Assembly (NCBI GenBank): GCA_910586955.1
Contig: CAJUMM010000009.1
Coordinates: 1 to 12,428 of the forward strand
Source: an uncultured Lachnospiraceae bacterium
GTDB lineage: Bacteria > Bacillota > Clostridia > Lachnospirales > Lachnospiraceae
DNA length: 12,428 nucleotides
Reading direction: 5' to 3'
Shown here: piece by piece, positions 5,524 through 12,428 of the stretch
How the letters are laid out: each line of letters opens with the position of its first letter
Position numbering within the stretch: the stretch's first letter is position 1
Program-made: the position numbers and the translations under genes
Notes under the pieces: generated by a model
The model's database searches: none
What the model was told of the DNA's origin: nothing
Seen by the model: only the letters and a program-made list of their open reading frames with translations

Positions 5524-6317
5524 ACTCCGCCCCCTCCTGTCACATGAAGCCTGTCGTTCTCGTCCACAGACGCATCCACGCCCCAGGCGCTCTTAATAGC
5601 ATCCCTGGCATTGTGTGTCTGCACGGCGTCTACCTCCGCTTCCAGCACAAACCGGACACCATCAAAATCATAGTCCAGGGTGATAACTTTGCCTGCCTCC
5701 GTGGAAGTAACATGTTTCTCCACTCTCTCCAGTACAGAAGAATCAATCAGCAGCGTATCTATAAGCGCTTCACTGGTTTCCCCTGCCGGAAGAATATCTG
5801 TATAATAGAAAACCTTCCGCTCGTCTGTGGATGCAGAAATATCCTCTTCCCAGCCGCTTCCTTCCTTCCATTCCAGTTTAATCAGCTCCGGCGGTAAATC
5901 TGTCCGCTTTTTCCCTCCGTTTCCCCCGGATGCCTCATCCTCCCACCAGTAGCGGTACAGGATTATCCGTACATACTCATCGATGGAGCCGCTGTTCCTC
6001 ACCTTAAGCTCCTCATCATAGGGCTTGCCCGGCTGAATCCCGCCGCCCTTCGGGTCCTCCAGATCCGCCAGAAGAGGGCTCCCATTCTCTCCCCGGCCCC
6101 CTGCAGGTTTCCCGTTTTCCAGCAAGGTAACCCCTATCTCCGTCAGTTCAATTTCCGCCTGATAATCCTCGCTGTAATAGGTCAGCGCCGCCCGGCTGCT
6201 GCCCACAGCGCTTCCCAGCAGCAAAAATGCAGCCGCCCCAAGGAAAAAGACGGTTGCGAAGCCTCCCGGGAAATTTCCCGGGAAGCCGCTCTTTTTTACG
6301 TGATTGCGGATTTTCAT
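5520..6317 (-). CDS. TasA/camelysin-like secreted protein, second copy
   Basis: This 265-residue protein has a hydrophobic segment at about 19-40 followed by RAALTYYSEDYQAEIEL (43-59), a degenerate SipW-type signal (usual core AYFTD). The mature part shows TasA-like features: a repeated PGKPYDEELKVRNSGSIDEY-type strand block (96-115), VRIILYRYW (116-124), and YYTDILPAGETSEALIDTLL (171-190). The end AVQTHNARDAIKSAWGVD (231-248) is common in clostridial TasA-like proteins. AAAGGAGG lies 7 nt before the ATG, which overlaps the previous stop as ATGA. The first 20 residues are encoded over a perfect 20-bp palindrome. It is probably exported, cleaved by the SipW at the operon end, and assembled outside the cell; polymerisation is inferred from TasA. 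Confidence 0.85.
   Translation of the reverse strand: MKIRNHVKKSGFPGNFPGGFATVFFLGAAAFLLLGSAVGSSRAALTYYSEDYQAEIELTEIGVTLLENGKPAGGRGENGSPLLADLEDPKGGGIQPGKPYDEELKVRNSGSIDEYVRIILYRYWWEDEASGGNGGKKRTDLPPELIKLEWKEGSGWEEDISASTDERKVFYYTDILPAGETSEALIDTLLIDSSVLERVEKHVTSTEAGKVITLDYDFDGVRFVLEAEVDAVQTHNARDAIKSAWGVDASVDENDRLHVTGGGGV
6264..6283. repeat. Perfect 20-bp palindrome early in the second TasA-like gene
   Basis: TCCCGGGAAATTTCCCGGGA equals its own reverse complement. It lies 35-54 nt into the coding sequence and encodes the Phe-Pro-Gly-rich stretch around residues 12-18. In mRNA it would form a GC-rich hairpin just behind the start site, or let two transcripts pair. Confidence 0.9.
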
Positions 6318-6826
6318 TGTGAATCCTCCTTTCCGGCCGGAGCCAGACTCAGGCTCCAGTCCCCATATGCCTTCCCGCTCTCATCATAGAGAACCGGCGT
6401 ACACTCCTGGATCACAACTACGTTAAACTCTTTTTCACTCCCGCCTTCCGGCGCTTTTATGGAAACCACCAGTACTTCCGTAAATTCTCCCGGCGCTACG
6501 ATGCCGCTATAGTACCAGTATCCGTCTTCCTTCCGGCTCCAGCCGTTCCCGGCACAGGACAACTCTATCCTGCTCCCTGCAAATACTTTTACCCGGACAT
6601 AGCATTCTGTCCCGCCGGTATTCTCGATCCGGATATGCTTTTCCATGCCCTCGATCTCTTCATGAACAGTAGTCTGCGTGCCTAGGGCCAGGGTATGGCT
6701 GCCCTTTGCGGCCGCATATGTGGTGAAGTATGCAAGAGACGTATTTACACTCCATGCGGATACCAGCACCAAAGCAAGGGCCGCCGGAAGCGTTATCACG
6801 GAAATATGCTTTCTTATTCTCTTCAT
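6314..6826 (-). CDS. TasA/camelysin-like protein with SipW-dependent signal
   Basis: This 170-residue protein has a basic start, a hydrophobic core (about 9-27) and then NTSLAYFTTYAAAKGSHTLA (28-47), a close match to the SipW-dependent signal with its AYFT core at 32-35. The mature region (50-150) has alternating strands such as HIRIENTGGTECYVRVKVF and EFTEVLVVSIKAPEGGSEKE, typical of the camelysin/TasA beta-sandwich. It is shorter than Bacillus TasA (about 261) and near the size of CalY. AAAGGGGGG lies 8 nt before the ATG; the stop of the giant gene is 15 nt upstream, and the TGA overlaps the next ATG. Likely a secreted fibre or matrix subunit matured by SipW. Confidence 0.9.
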   Translation of the reverse strand: MKRIRKHISVITLPAALALVLVSAWSVNTSLAYFTTYAAAKGSHTLALGTQTTVHEEIEGMEKHIRIENTGGTECYVRVKVFAGSRIELSCAGNGWSRKEDGYWYYSGIVAPGEFTEVLVVSIKAPEGGSEKEFNVVVIQECTPVLYDESGKAYGDWSLSLAPAGKEDSQ

Positions 6827-6841
6827 TCCTCTGTCCCCCCT

Positions 6842-9800
6842 TTAATCTGCCGCCTGGCTTCCCGTCCAGCTGCCGCCGTTTGACTCATAATGGTTCCGGA
6901 TCCCCGTACCCGGTATCAGCTTATCATGATAAGTGTTAAGGTATTCTCCCAGCACATTTACAACGCCCGTTCCATCCCCATTGGGCTCAATGGTGAAAGT
7001 CTGCTTCTTATCACTGCCGGACAACCCATAGCTTCCGCCGCTGTATACTTCCTCTACCGTAATCTTGGTTCCCGCCGGGAACACTCCTACATCAATGAGC
7101 TGCGTGCCGGGCGCCTTGAAATCTGCAGTAAATACATCACTGAATATAACTTTGCCCTCCAGAACAGCCTCCACATCAAACACAAACATAGCTCCTCCCA
7201 GGGTCTCATTATAGCTGTCCAGGGTCTTTTTGATCTGCACCTTTCCATACGCCGTGTTGGTTATGGTGTAGATGGTGCCCTGGGCACCCCCTTGTGGCTC
7301 TGAAATCTCGCTGGTATAGTTTTCTACCGGGATCTCCTTTACCGTGTAAGCATATTTTGTACCTGCGCCGTCATACTTGGGAAGTTTCTCAAAGGTACAG
7401 GACCAGCCGTTCTCCTCACTCAGTTTCTGGGTTTTAAAGGGAGTCTCGGCATTATCGCTTCTCCACAGCTGGGCGGTAATCTCTTCCGGCCTCCAGCCGT
7501 TGGCGTTATCCTGATCCAGCCACTCCTTCTCTACTGTAATATCAATCTCCCTCTTCTCTTTGTTTGTAATCGTGATAATATAATGCTTCTTCACTACATC
7601 GGGCCAGCTTGTATCCAGCTGCTGCTTCGATATCTCAGCTTCAAATCCGGCGGCATCGTCTTTATCTTCTTCCACAGACCACTTTACATCCTCGCTCTCA
7701 CCCAGCCTTTCCCAGGTGTAAGACCACTCGTTGCCGCTGTTCAGCTTCACCTCCCCGTCCTCGCGCTCTCCTTCCGGAACCTTTTCCGCAGCCCCGCCCT
7801 TCAGGGACTTCATCAAGTATACCCGGAGATTTTCCGGCACTTCTCCGTTTTGGGACGTGTCAGTAATCACATTTCCGTCTGCGTCTTTCCAAACCTTATT
7901 TACAGTGAGGGACATTTCCTCAGTTCCAACTACCAGAGTACCATTGTTGGCAATGGCCGTTCCGTAGCCGTAAGCCCAGTTTCCCGTCATCACCACGCCG
8001 TCCGATTCAGCCATGGCTTTGGCTGTCTCCTTTGCAGCCGGATCTACCTTGCTGGAAACTCTGAAGGAGCTCTCCCGTCCCCACAAATCCGGCTCAGACC
8101 AGTTTGCCTTGGATCCGCCTAACACATGGCTGGACACATAAGCAATGGTTTTTGAGTTTGGCTGATGTATAAATAAAATATCCGAATCTTTGCGGTTCTC
8201 TGCAATCAATGCACCGTTTGTCTCGAAAATCGCCATTTTCCCCGTAGGGCAGCTGTACACAGCACAATGTCCCAAGGATTCAGAACCGCCGGGTTTTTTT
8301 ACCTGATAATTGTCTGTCACATACAAATTCTTCATTTCCAGGGATGCCCCGGCATACACATTAATGCCCCCTCCGCTGGCAAACTGTGTATTGAGCATTC
8401 TTGAACAATTTTTCGAAATATCCCCATAATAAATCCTTGCCTTGGTTCCTGACCGGAGAGAGATTCCTCCGCCCTGGCTGGCTGTTTTGTTGCTTTGGAT
8501 TATGGTCCGGCTATTCCCCGATGCTTTGGTAATGGACAGGGTTCCTCCAGACATATAAATTCCGCCCCCGTCCCCGTAACCCAGAAAATCCTTTGCCCCT
8601 TCATCCTCAGCGTCTATTTCTTTATCTATATCTCCTTTCTGGAGAAGGCCCGCCTCGTTTTCCAGGATACTTCCACCAGTAAGGTTGATCTCTGCCTGCA
8701 AGGCATGGATGCCTCCGCCGCTCCAGGCCGACTGGTTTTTTTGGATGGTTCCGCCGGACATGTTCAAGGTTCCCGATACCCGGAGGCCGCCGCCGCCAAA
8801 TTGTTTATCTGTGTTCACATTTTTGCCTGCTTCAATGACCGTATCACCCTCTATATTCAAAGTCGTCCCGCCGGGAACCAACACCAGCGCACAATCTGCA
8901 TCTACCAGTGCCCCGTTAATCCTGGTTTTTGTAAAGGTAACTGCTTTCCCATTTTCCACCTGAAACAGATAATTCCGGTTCTGATCGCAGCGAGTAAAGG
9001 TAATCTCTTCCTCTGTATTCAGATATTCCTCATCCTCCGGGGAAACGGACACCGTGGAGCAAATATAAATATCTTTTGCTGATGTATTCTTTGCATAATT
9101 AACCGCACCCTCCAGTGTTGTCTCTATATGGGCGCCTGTCTTGTGGCTGTGATTGGCTCCCGCCGGATCCAGATAAATCCGTTCGGGTTCTTCAACCGTA
9201 TTATAGTAATAAAAATAATTTTTGCTGCCGCCCTTCTTCGTATACTTCTTCAGAACATACTTAGAGCCCGAATCCGTTACGGTATTCTGTTCCAATTTGC
9301 CGCCTGCATCCGGTGCTTCACTCACTATCTCCGCAATAGGCGAATAAACCTCCGCCGGCTGGCCACTGGGAATTACCGCCTCATTCTGGGTTTGATTCTT
9401 ATAGATCTTCACTGTTTTATCTATTCTGAAAGAAGACGGACTGGGGGTCGGAGCACTCAAATATACACCTCCGATAATCTCCTTATAATCGCTGTCGGAA
9501 CCGGTACTCTCGCCCTTCGCCGCATTTTCTTTGATTACGCTCTCACCGGTGATGCGTACAACCCCGGACCTGGACAAAATGCCTCCGGCCGTATATCCGG
9601 CTATATTACTCAATATGCGGCTGTTCTCAATTTCCAAAGTAGCATTCGCATAACCGCTGTAGTCATATATTGCTCCGCCTATTTTACCGGCCTTATTTCC
9701 TTCTGCCGTTACATCGGATAACCGCAGCGTCTCTCCGCTTCCCATATTAACCCCGACTGCGCCGCCGCATACCGCCTGGTTGCCTTTAAATACAGTGCCT

Positions 9801-11719
9801 TGAATATTTGTAGAAGATTTATAGGAGCCACCGGAAATATATAGTCCGCCTCCGTCTCCGCTGCCCGCGGTATTTTCCAGAAACGTTGTCTTGCCGCTTA
9901 TCTCCGTTATCCCGGAGCCTATGGTGACTGCGCCGCCATTCTTCTCCGCCCGGTTCTTTGAAAAGGTTGAGTCTATTATGGTGAAGGTTCCCAGCTTGGT
10001 CTTATGAGGGCCGGTAAATCCCACGGCGCCTCCGTCTTTTTCACTTGTATTTTCCGTAAAGGTACAGCCGGCTATCCTCAAAGAGGCCGGATTACTGGTG
10101 TTGCCGATCACCGTAACGGCGCCTCCTCCCACTGCGTAGGAGGTCTTTCCTATTTCATTTTTAACAAACCGGCAGTTTTCAAAAGAGACGGACATAGGCG
10201 TATTTATCGACGTTGCGTAAACAGCGCCGCCTTTGACGCTTTTATTTCCCTCAAAAAGGCAATTTTGAACAGTCAGATTGCTTCCCTTGAAACAAATGGC
10301 GCCCCCGTCTCCACTGGCATTCCCGCCGGAAAACTCACAGCCTGTTACCGCCACATTGACAACACCGTTTCTAGGAGCGACAGCATACAGAATTCCTCCG
10401 TTATCTTTCGTCCCATTCCCCTTTAGTTTCAGGCCAACAAGATTCAGCGCACAGTTATTTTTGCTGCTTATTGTGATAATTCTCTTTCCGTTTCCTGCCT
10501 GCAGCGTGCCGCCCTTTTCCCCTTCTCTCCCTCCGGTCAATGTCACTGTTACCTTATCTTTTGAGAACGTAAGCATATCATACCTGTCTCCCGTCCAGGT
10601 ATACCCATTGACATCTATGGTAAAGTCCACTTCCTTGGAAACTTTAATATTGTCTTCGCTAATGTTATCCAGCAGAACAATCGTATCGCCATTTCCCACA
10701 GCTTTCACCGCTTCCGCCAGGCTGGGGTAGGACTGTTTCCCCTCAATAACTGCAACATCATCGTTGCCGCCTTCCCGAGTCACACCATAGTAGGAGAAAT
10801 GACCGGTCTCCATACTGACGTCATTCCCGTCCACGAAAGTTTCTATAGACTCCGCCAGGTTTTCCTCCGTATTCAGATGGTGGATCTGTACACCCTGCTC
10901 TTCTCCATCCAGCACTCGGCTAAAAGTAACTGATACCTCTTTTACCGGCTGTACTTCATTTCCGTCCTCATCCAGCAGACAGATATTGAAAATCCGCTGC
11001 TCCAGGACCGCTGTGTCTTTCGTCTCTTCTTCCAGCAGATGGAAAGCCGCCTCATAATCTGCATCTCCCTCCTGAAGCTCCCATGCCTGCATGTGAAGAT
11101 TGCCTTCCGGAAATGCGTCCCCGGAACCGGTCATGGTAATCACGAGGCCATCCGCCAGCGTAACTTTGTATTCCACAGATTCTTCCGTCCCGGATGCCGC
11201 TTCCTCCGTTTCCTCTGGAACCTCTTCCTCTTCCGCTTCTACTTCTGCTTCGTCTTCCGTTTCCGTTTCTTCTTCCGGAGTCCCGGTCCCTTCTGTTTCC
11301 CCGTTTTCCTCGGAGGGCTGCGTCTCAGGAACTGTCCCCTCTTCCTCCTCCGGAATTTCTGTGCCCTGACTGTAGCTGTAGCACTGGGAAGCATGGGTAT
11401 GCTCCTCAAGAGTGCATGTCAAAACCCTGGTTGTTCCATAGCACTCCTCCGTATGGGTATGCTCCTCTGCGCTTTCCTCCAAGCCGCAGATAAGCTCTGC
11501 CTGCTCCGTAAAGCAGTTCTCATCATGTACATGCTCCTCTTTCCCACAGTTTAAAGAAGCCTCTGCCTCCAGGGTATGGGCAGGCGTTACCGCCACGTAA
11601 ACCGTAGCGCATACCATCGCAGCGATCAATACCATGGAAATTGCTGTTTTTTGCAAACGCTCCCGTCTGCTTCGTTCCTCAAAAAATTTTACCCACGCTT
11701 TCCGGACGAAATCTTTCAT
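6842..11719 (-). CDS. Giant secreted beta-helix/Cna-B surface adhesin (1625 aa)
   Basis: Order of domains: a basic cytoplasmic start and hydrophobic signal (about 26-45, then TPAHTLEAEA); three C...HxH...C repeats (58-114); a Glu/Thr/Pro-rich acidic stalk (about 121-182); a strand-rich domain (183-313); a first parallel beta-helix (about 325-790) with GGA[IV] and FxxN repeats like polymorphic membrane proteins; a second beta-helix block (about 870-1265); two Cna-B domains; and a SpaA-like C-terminal domain (1491-1605). Cna-B 1 has Lys1275, Asn1386 and a Glu near 1350; Cna-B 2 has Lys1398, Glu1462 and Asn1488, the residues expected for self-formed isopeptide bonds. The protein ends SWTGSQAAD with no sorting signal or membrane helix, so retention must depend on the uncleaved N-terminus or on partners. 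AAAGGAGGTG 5 nt before the ATG is a near-ideal ribosome site. Likely an adhesin or outer scaffold of the fibre system; ligand unknown. Confidence 0.93.
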   Translation of the reverse strand: MKDFVRKAWVKFFEERSRRERLQKTAISMVLIAAMVCATVYVAVTPAHTLEAEASLNCGKEEHVHDENCFTEQAELICGLEESAEEHTHTEECYGTTRVLTCTLEEHTHASQCYSYSQGTEIPEEEEGTVPETQPSEENGETEGTGTPEEETETEDEAEVEAEEEEVPEETEEAASGTEESVEYKVTLADGLVITMTGSGDAFPEGNLHMQAWELQEGDADYEAAFHLLEEETKDTAVLEQRIFNICLLDEDGNEVQPVKEVSVTFSRVLDGEEQGVQIHHLNTEENLAESIETFVDGNDVSMETGHFSYYGVTREGGNDDVAVIEGKQSYPSLAEAVKAVGNGDTIVLLDNISEDNIKVSKEVDFTIDVNGYTWTGDRYDMLTFSKDKVTVTLTGGREGEKGGTLQAGNGKRIITISSKNNCALNLVGLKLKGNGTKDNGGILYAVAPRNGVVNVAVTGCEFSGGNASGDGGAICFKGSNLTVQNCLFEGNKSVKGGAVYATSINTPMSVSFENCRFVKNEIGKTSYAVGGGAVTVIGNTSNPASLRIAGCTFTENTSEKDGGAVGFTGPHKTKLGTFTIIDSTFSKNRAEKNGGAVTIGSGITEISGKTTFLENTAGSGDGGGLYISGGSYKSSTNIQGTVFKGNQAVCGGAVGVNMGSGETLRLSDVTAEGNKAGKIGGAIYDYSGYANATLEIENSRILSNIAGYTAGGILSRSGVVRITGESVIKENAAKGESTGSDSDYKEIIGGVYLSAPTPSPSSFRIDKTVKIYKNQTQNEAVIPSGQPAEVYSPIAEIVSEAPDAGGKLEQNTVTDSGSKYVLKKYTKKGGSKNYFYYYNTVEEPERIYLDPAGANHSHKTGAHIETTLEGAVNYAKNTSAKDIYICSTVSVSPEDEEYLNTEEEITFTRCDQNRNYLFQVENGKAVTFTKTRINGALVDADCALVLVPGGTTLNIEGDTVIEAGKNVNTDKQFGGGGLRVSGTLNMSGGTIQKNQSAWSGGGIHALQAEINLTGGSILENEAGLLQKGDIDKEIDAEDEGAKDFLGYGDGGGIYMSGGTLSITKASGNSRTIIQSNKTASQGGGISLRSGTKARIYYGDISKNCSRMLNTQFASGGGINVYAGASLEMKNLYVTDNYQVKKPGGSESLGHCAVYSCPTGKMAIFETNGALIAENRKDSDILFIHQPNSKTIAYVSSHVLGGSKANWSEPDLWGRESSFRVSSKVDPAAKETAKAMAESDGVVMTGNWAYGYGTAIANNGTLVVGTEEMSLTVNKVWKDADGNVITDTSQNGEVPENLRVYLMKSLKGGAAEKVPEGEREDGEVKLNSGNEWSYTWERLGESEDVKWSVEEDKDDAAGFEAEISKQQLDTSWPDVVKKHYIITITNKEKREIDITVEKEWLDQDNANGWRPEEITAQLWRSDNAETPFKTQKLSEENGWSCTFEKLPKYDGAGTKYAYTVKEIPVENYTSEISEPQGGAQGTIYTITNTAYGKVQIKKTLDSYNETLGGAMFVFDVEAVLEGKVIFSDVFTADFKAPGTQLIDVGVFPAGTKITVEEVYSGGSYGLSGSDKKQTFTIEPNGDGTGVVNVLGEYLNTYHDKLIPGTGIRNHYESNGGSWTGSQAAD
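9652..10342 (-). repeat. GGA[IV]/FxxN beta-helix repeat block in the giant protein
   Basis: Within residues about 460-690, GGA[IV] occurs at 472, 497, 532, 563, 595, 652 and 681. FxxN occurs at 489, 518, 554, 586, 613 and 644. The mostly alternating pattern at about 30-residue intervals is that of chlamydial Pmp-type and clostridial pectate-lyase-like adhesive repeats. Confidence 0.8.
11378..11548 (-). repeat. Three tandem C-HxH-C repeats after the signal anchor
   Basis: Residues 58-70 (CGKEEHVHDENCF), 78-94 (CGLE...EEHTHTEECY) and 102-114 (CTLEEHTHASQCY) repeat the plan Cys, acidic pair, His-x-His, three residues, Cys, aromatic. Each unit offers two Cys and two His. Similar units head many gut clostridial surface proteins. 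Metal binding or disulphide formation is inference. Confidence 0.85.
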
Positions 11720-11724
11720 CGGAA

Positions 11725-11734
11725 CACCTCCTTT
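11725..11734 (-). promoter_or_regulatory. Near-perfect ribosome binding site of the giant gene
   Basis: AAAGGAGGTG on the minus strand lies 5 nt before the ATG at 11719. It matches the 16S anti-Shine-Dalgarno sequence over its full length, which fixes the start and predicts strong translation of the largest operon protein. Confidence 0.9.
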
Positions 11735-11752
11735 ATATTTTTGCTAAATGTT

Positions 11753-12337
11753 TTATTGAATCAGGCCTGCATCCTCAAAGGGCCAGACCCGGAATAACAG
11801 TTTTCCTATGATCTGCGCCTGGGAAACACAGTCTATCCTGCTGCTGCGGCTGTCCTCTGAAACACTGCGGTTGTCGCCCATAACGAACACCTTTCCCTTG
11901 GGAACCTGGCAGGGCAGCTCAATGCTGCATTCCCCAAGAGCTTTTTCCTCCAGATACGGCTCTTTCAGAAGCACGCCGTTTATATACACGTCGCCGTCAC
12001 GATTGATATCTACCCATTCACCGGAAAGCCCTATTACCCGCTTTACCAGAACCTTGTCGCTGCCATAGAATGCTATGAGATCGCCCCTGGTGAAATCCGC
12101 TCCTCTCATGGAGACAATCACGTCCCCTTTATGCAGCGCCGGCAGCATGCTGACACCATTTATTTGAAGAACCGGAAATATCATCTCCGCCCCAAGAGCC
12201 AGGACACACGCCAGGACAACCAAGATACCAGCCATTTTTCCAAGCTCGCCTCTGTACTGTATTTTCCGGTTTTCCCTTTCCAGCTCCGCCTCAAGCTGTG
12301 CAAGGGCCGGTATTTCAATCCGTTTCTTTTCTTTCAC
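11753..12337 (-). CDS. lepB: Type I signal peptidase (Ser-Lys, LepB/SipS type)
   Basis: The protein has 194 residues from a GTG start at 12337, with AGGGG 6 nt upstream. A longer in-frame ATG at 12421 would extend back over the upstream gene and has no proper ribosome site. A charged cytoplasmic N-terminus with a Glu/Arg-rich helix precedes one membrane segment (about 34-55). NGVSMLP carries nucleophile Ser63, VLVKRVIG carries base Lys99, and VMGDNRSVSEDSR (152-164) is the conserved box E. It cleaves Sec signals outside the membrane. The giant surface gene starts 33 nt after its stop, so its likely dedicated substrates are that protein and the other Sec-signal proteins of the operon. In Gram-positive pilus operons such peptidases are known accessory factors. 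Confidence 0.93.
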   Translation of the reverse strand: MKEKKRIEIPALAQLEAELERENRKIQYRGELGKMAGILVVLACVLALGAEMIFPVLQINGVSMLPALHKGDVIVSMRGADFTRGDLIAFYGSDKVLVKRVIGLSGEWVDINRDGDVYINGVLLKEPYLEEKALGECSIELPCQVPKGKVFVMGDNRSVSEDSRSSRIDCVSQAQIIGKLLFRVWPFEDAGLIQ

Positions 12338-12428
12338 ACCGTTCCCCTGTACCCTCCTTGGAAAGCCGGATATTATAAAGATATTGATCCGCCGCTTTCT
12401 GTGCCGCTTCAAATACCCCATTCAGCCT
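12315..12428 (-). CDS. C-terminal end of an unrecognised upstream gene
   Basis: An open frame enters from the right edge and ends at TGA 12317-12315 after 37 residues. It reads RLNGVFEAAQKAADQYLYNI, followed by a charged tail. The Ala/Gln-rich amphipathic helix looks like a real protein end, and helices of this style close coiled-coil envelope or cytoskeletal proteins. It overlaps the GTG-started lepB by 23 nt, which matches the overlapping style of the operon and argues that it is the preceding operon gene. Too little is present to name it. Confidence 0.6.
   Translation of the reverse strand, partial: RLNGVFEAAQKAADQYLYNIRLSKEGTGERCERKETD

Noticed and set aside
6896..6920. IPGTG near residues 1602-1606 of the giant protein as a sortase motif
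   Set aside because: It is not followed by a hydrophobic segment or basic tail; the protein ends 19 hydrophilic residues later.
11039..11554. Plus-strand open frames opposite the Glu/Thr-rich stalk and elsewhere along the operon
   Set aside because: They arise from strand symmetry of biased codons, lack ribosome sites, and lie opposite clearly recognised domains.
12372..12377. TATAAT on the minus strand as a lepB promoter
   Set aside because: It lies inside the apparent upstream coding tail and no -35-like hexamer is found at 16-18 bp.
12338..12421. Start of the signal peptidase at the ATG at 12421
   Set aside because: The added 28 residues are basic and unlike the family, overlap a protein-like frame of the upstream gene, and lack a well-spaced ribosome site; GTG at 12337 has AGGGG 6 nt upstream.
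1..12428. CRISPR arrays, tRNA or rRNA genes
   Set aside because: No regularly spaced repeat-spacer pattern, cloverleaf or ribosomal RNA sequence was recognised by eye.

Overview
The window looks like one end of a short-read assembled contig from an anaerobic, low-to-mid-GC Firmicute, most likely a gut clostridium of the Lachnospiraceae type. The grounds are strong AGGAGG ribosome binding sites, a SPQTG cell-wall sorting motif, SipW-dependent export signals, and a giant gut-type surface protein with Cys/His-rich repeats and Cna-B domains. The taxon is inferred from gene style only. Bases 1-33 are not biological: they match the Illumina TruSeq Read 2 adapter.

Left part (34 to about 3300): an AT-rich accessory stretch with every gene on the minus strand. 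It holds a DUF4143-type AAA ATPase cut off by the contig end, a complete Fic-domain protein with an N-terminal inhibitory motif and a C-terminal winged helix, and a decayed AlbA_2/Schlafen-type ATP-binding regulator (pseudogene). Each of the three has a recognisable promoter, and each promoter carries its own distinct inverted repeat, which suggests individually controlled, probably self-regulated, accessory genes.

Right part (3307 to 12428): a GC-richer, tightly packed minus-strand operon. In order of transcription it has the tail of an unrecognised gene, a LepB-type signal peptidase I, a 1625-residue secreted beta-helix/Cna-B protein, two TasA/camelysin-like proteins with SipW-type signals, a third TasA-like protein ending in a SPQTG sorting signal, a MucBP-like membrane-anchored protein, and a short SipW (Ser-His) signal peptidase. 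From the giant gene onward the genes abut or overlap (15-nt gap, then 4-, 4-, 17- and 34-nt overlaps), so they are probably translated in a coupled way.

Best reading: this operon makes a cell-surface fibre or matrix. SipW would process the two TasA-like subunits, LepB may process the giant adhesin, and the SPQTG protein, attached by a sortase encoded elsewhere, would anchor the assembly to the wall. It resembles tapA-sipW-tasA of Bacillus, but the arrangement differs: two signal peptidases of different catalytic type bracket the set, with a giant isopeptide-domain beta-helix protein and a MucBP protein in the same operon. The operon promoter lies beyond base 12428.
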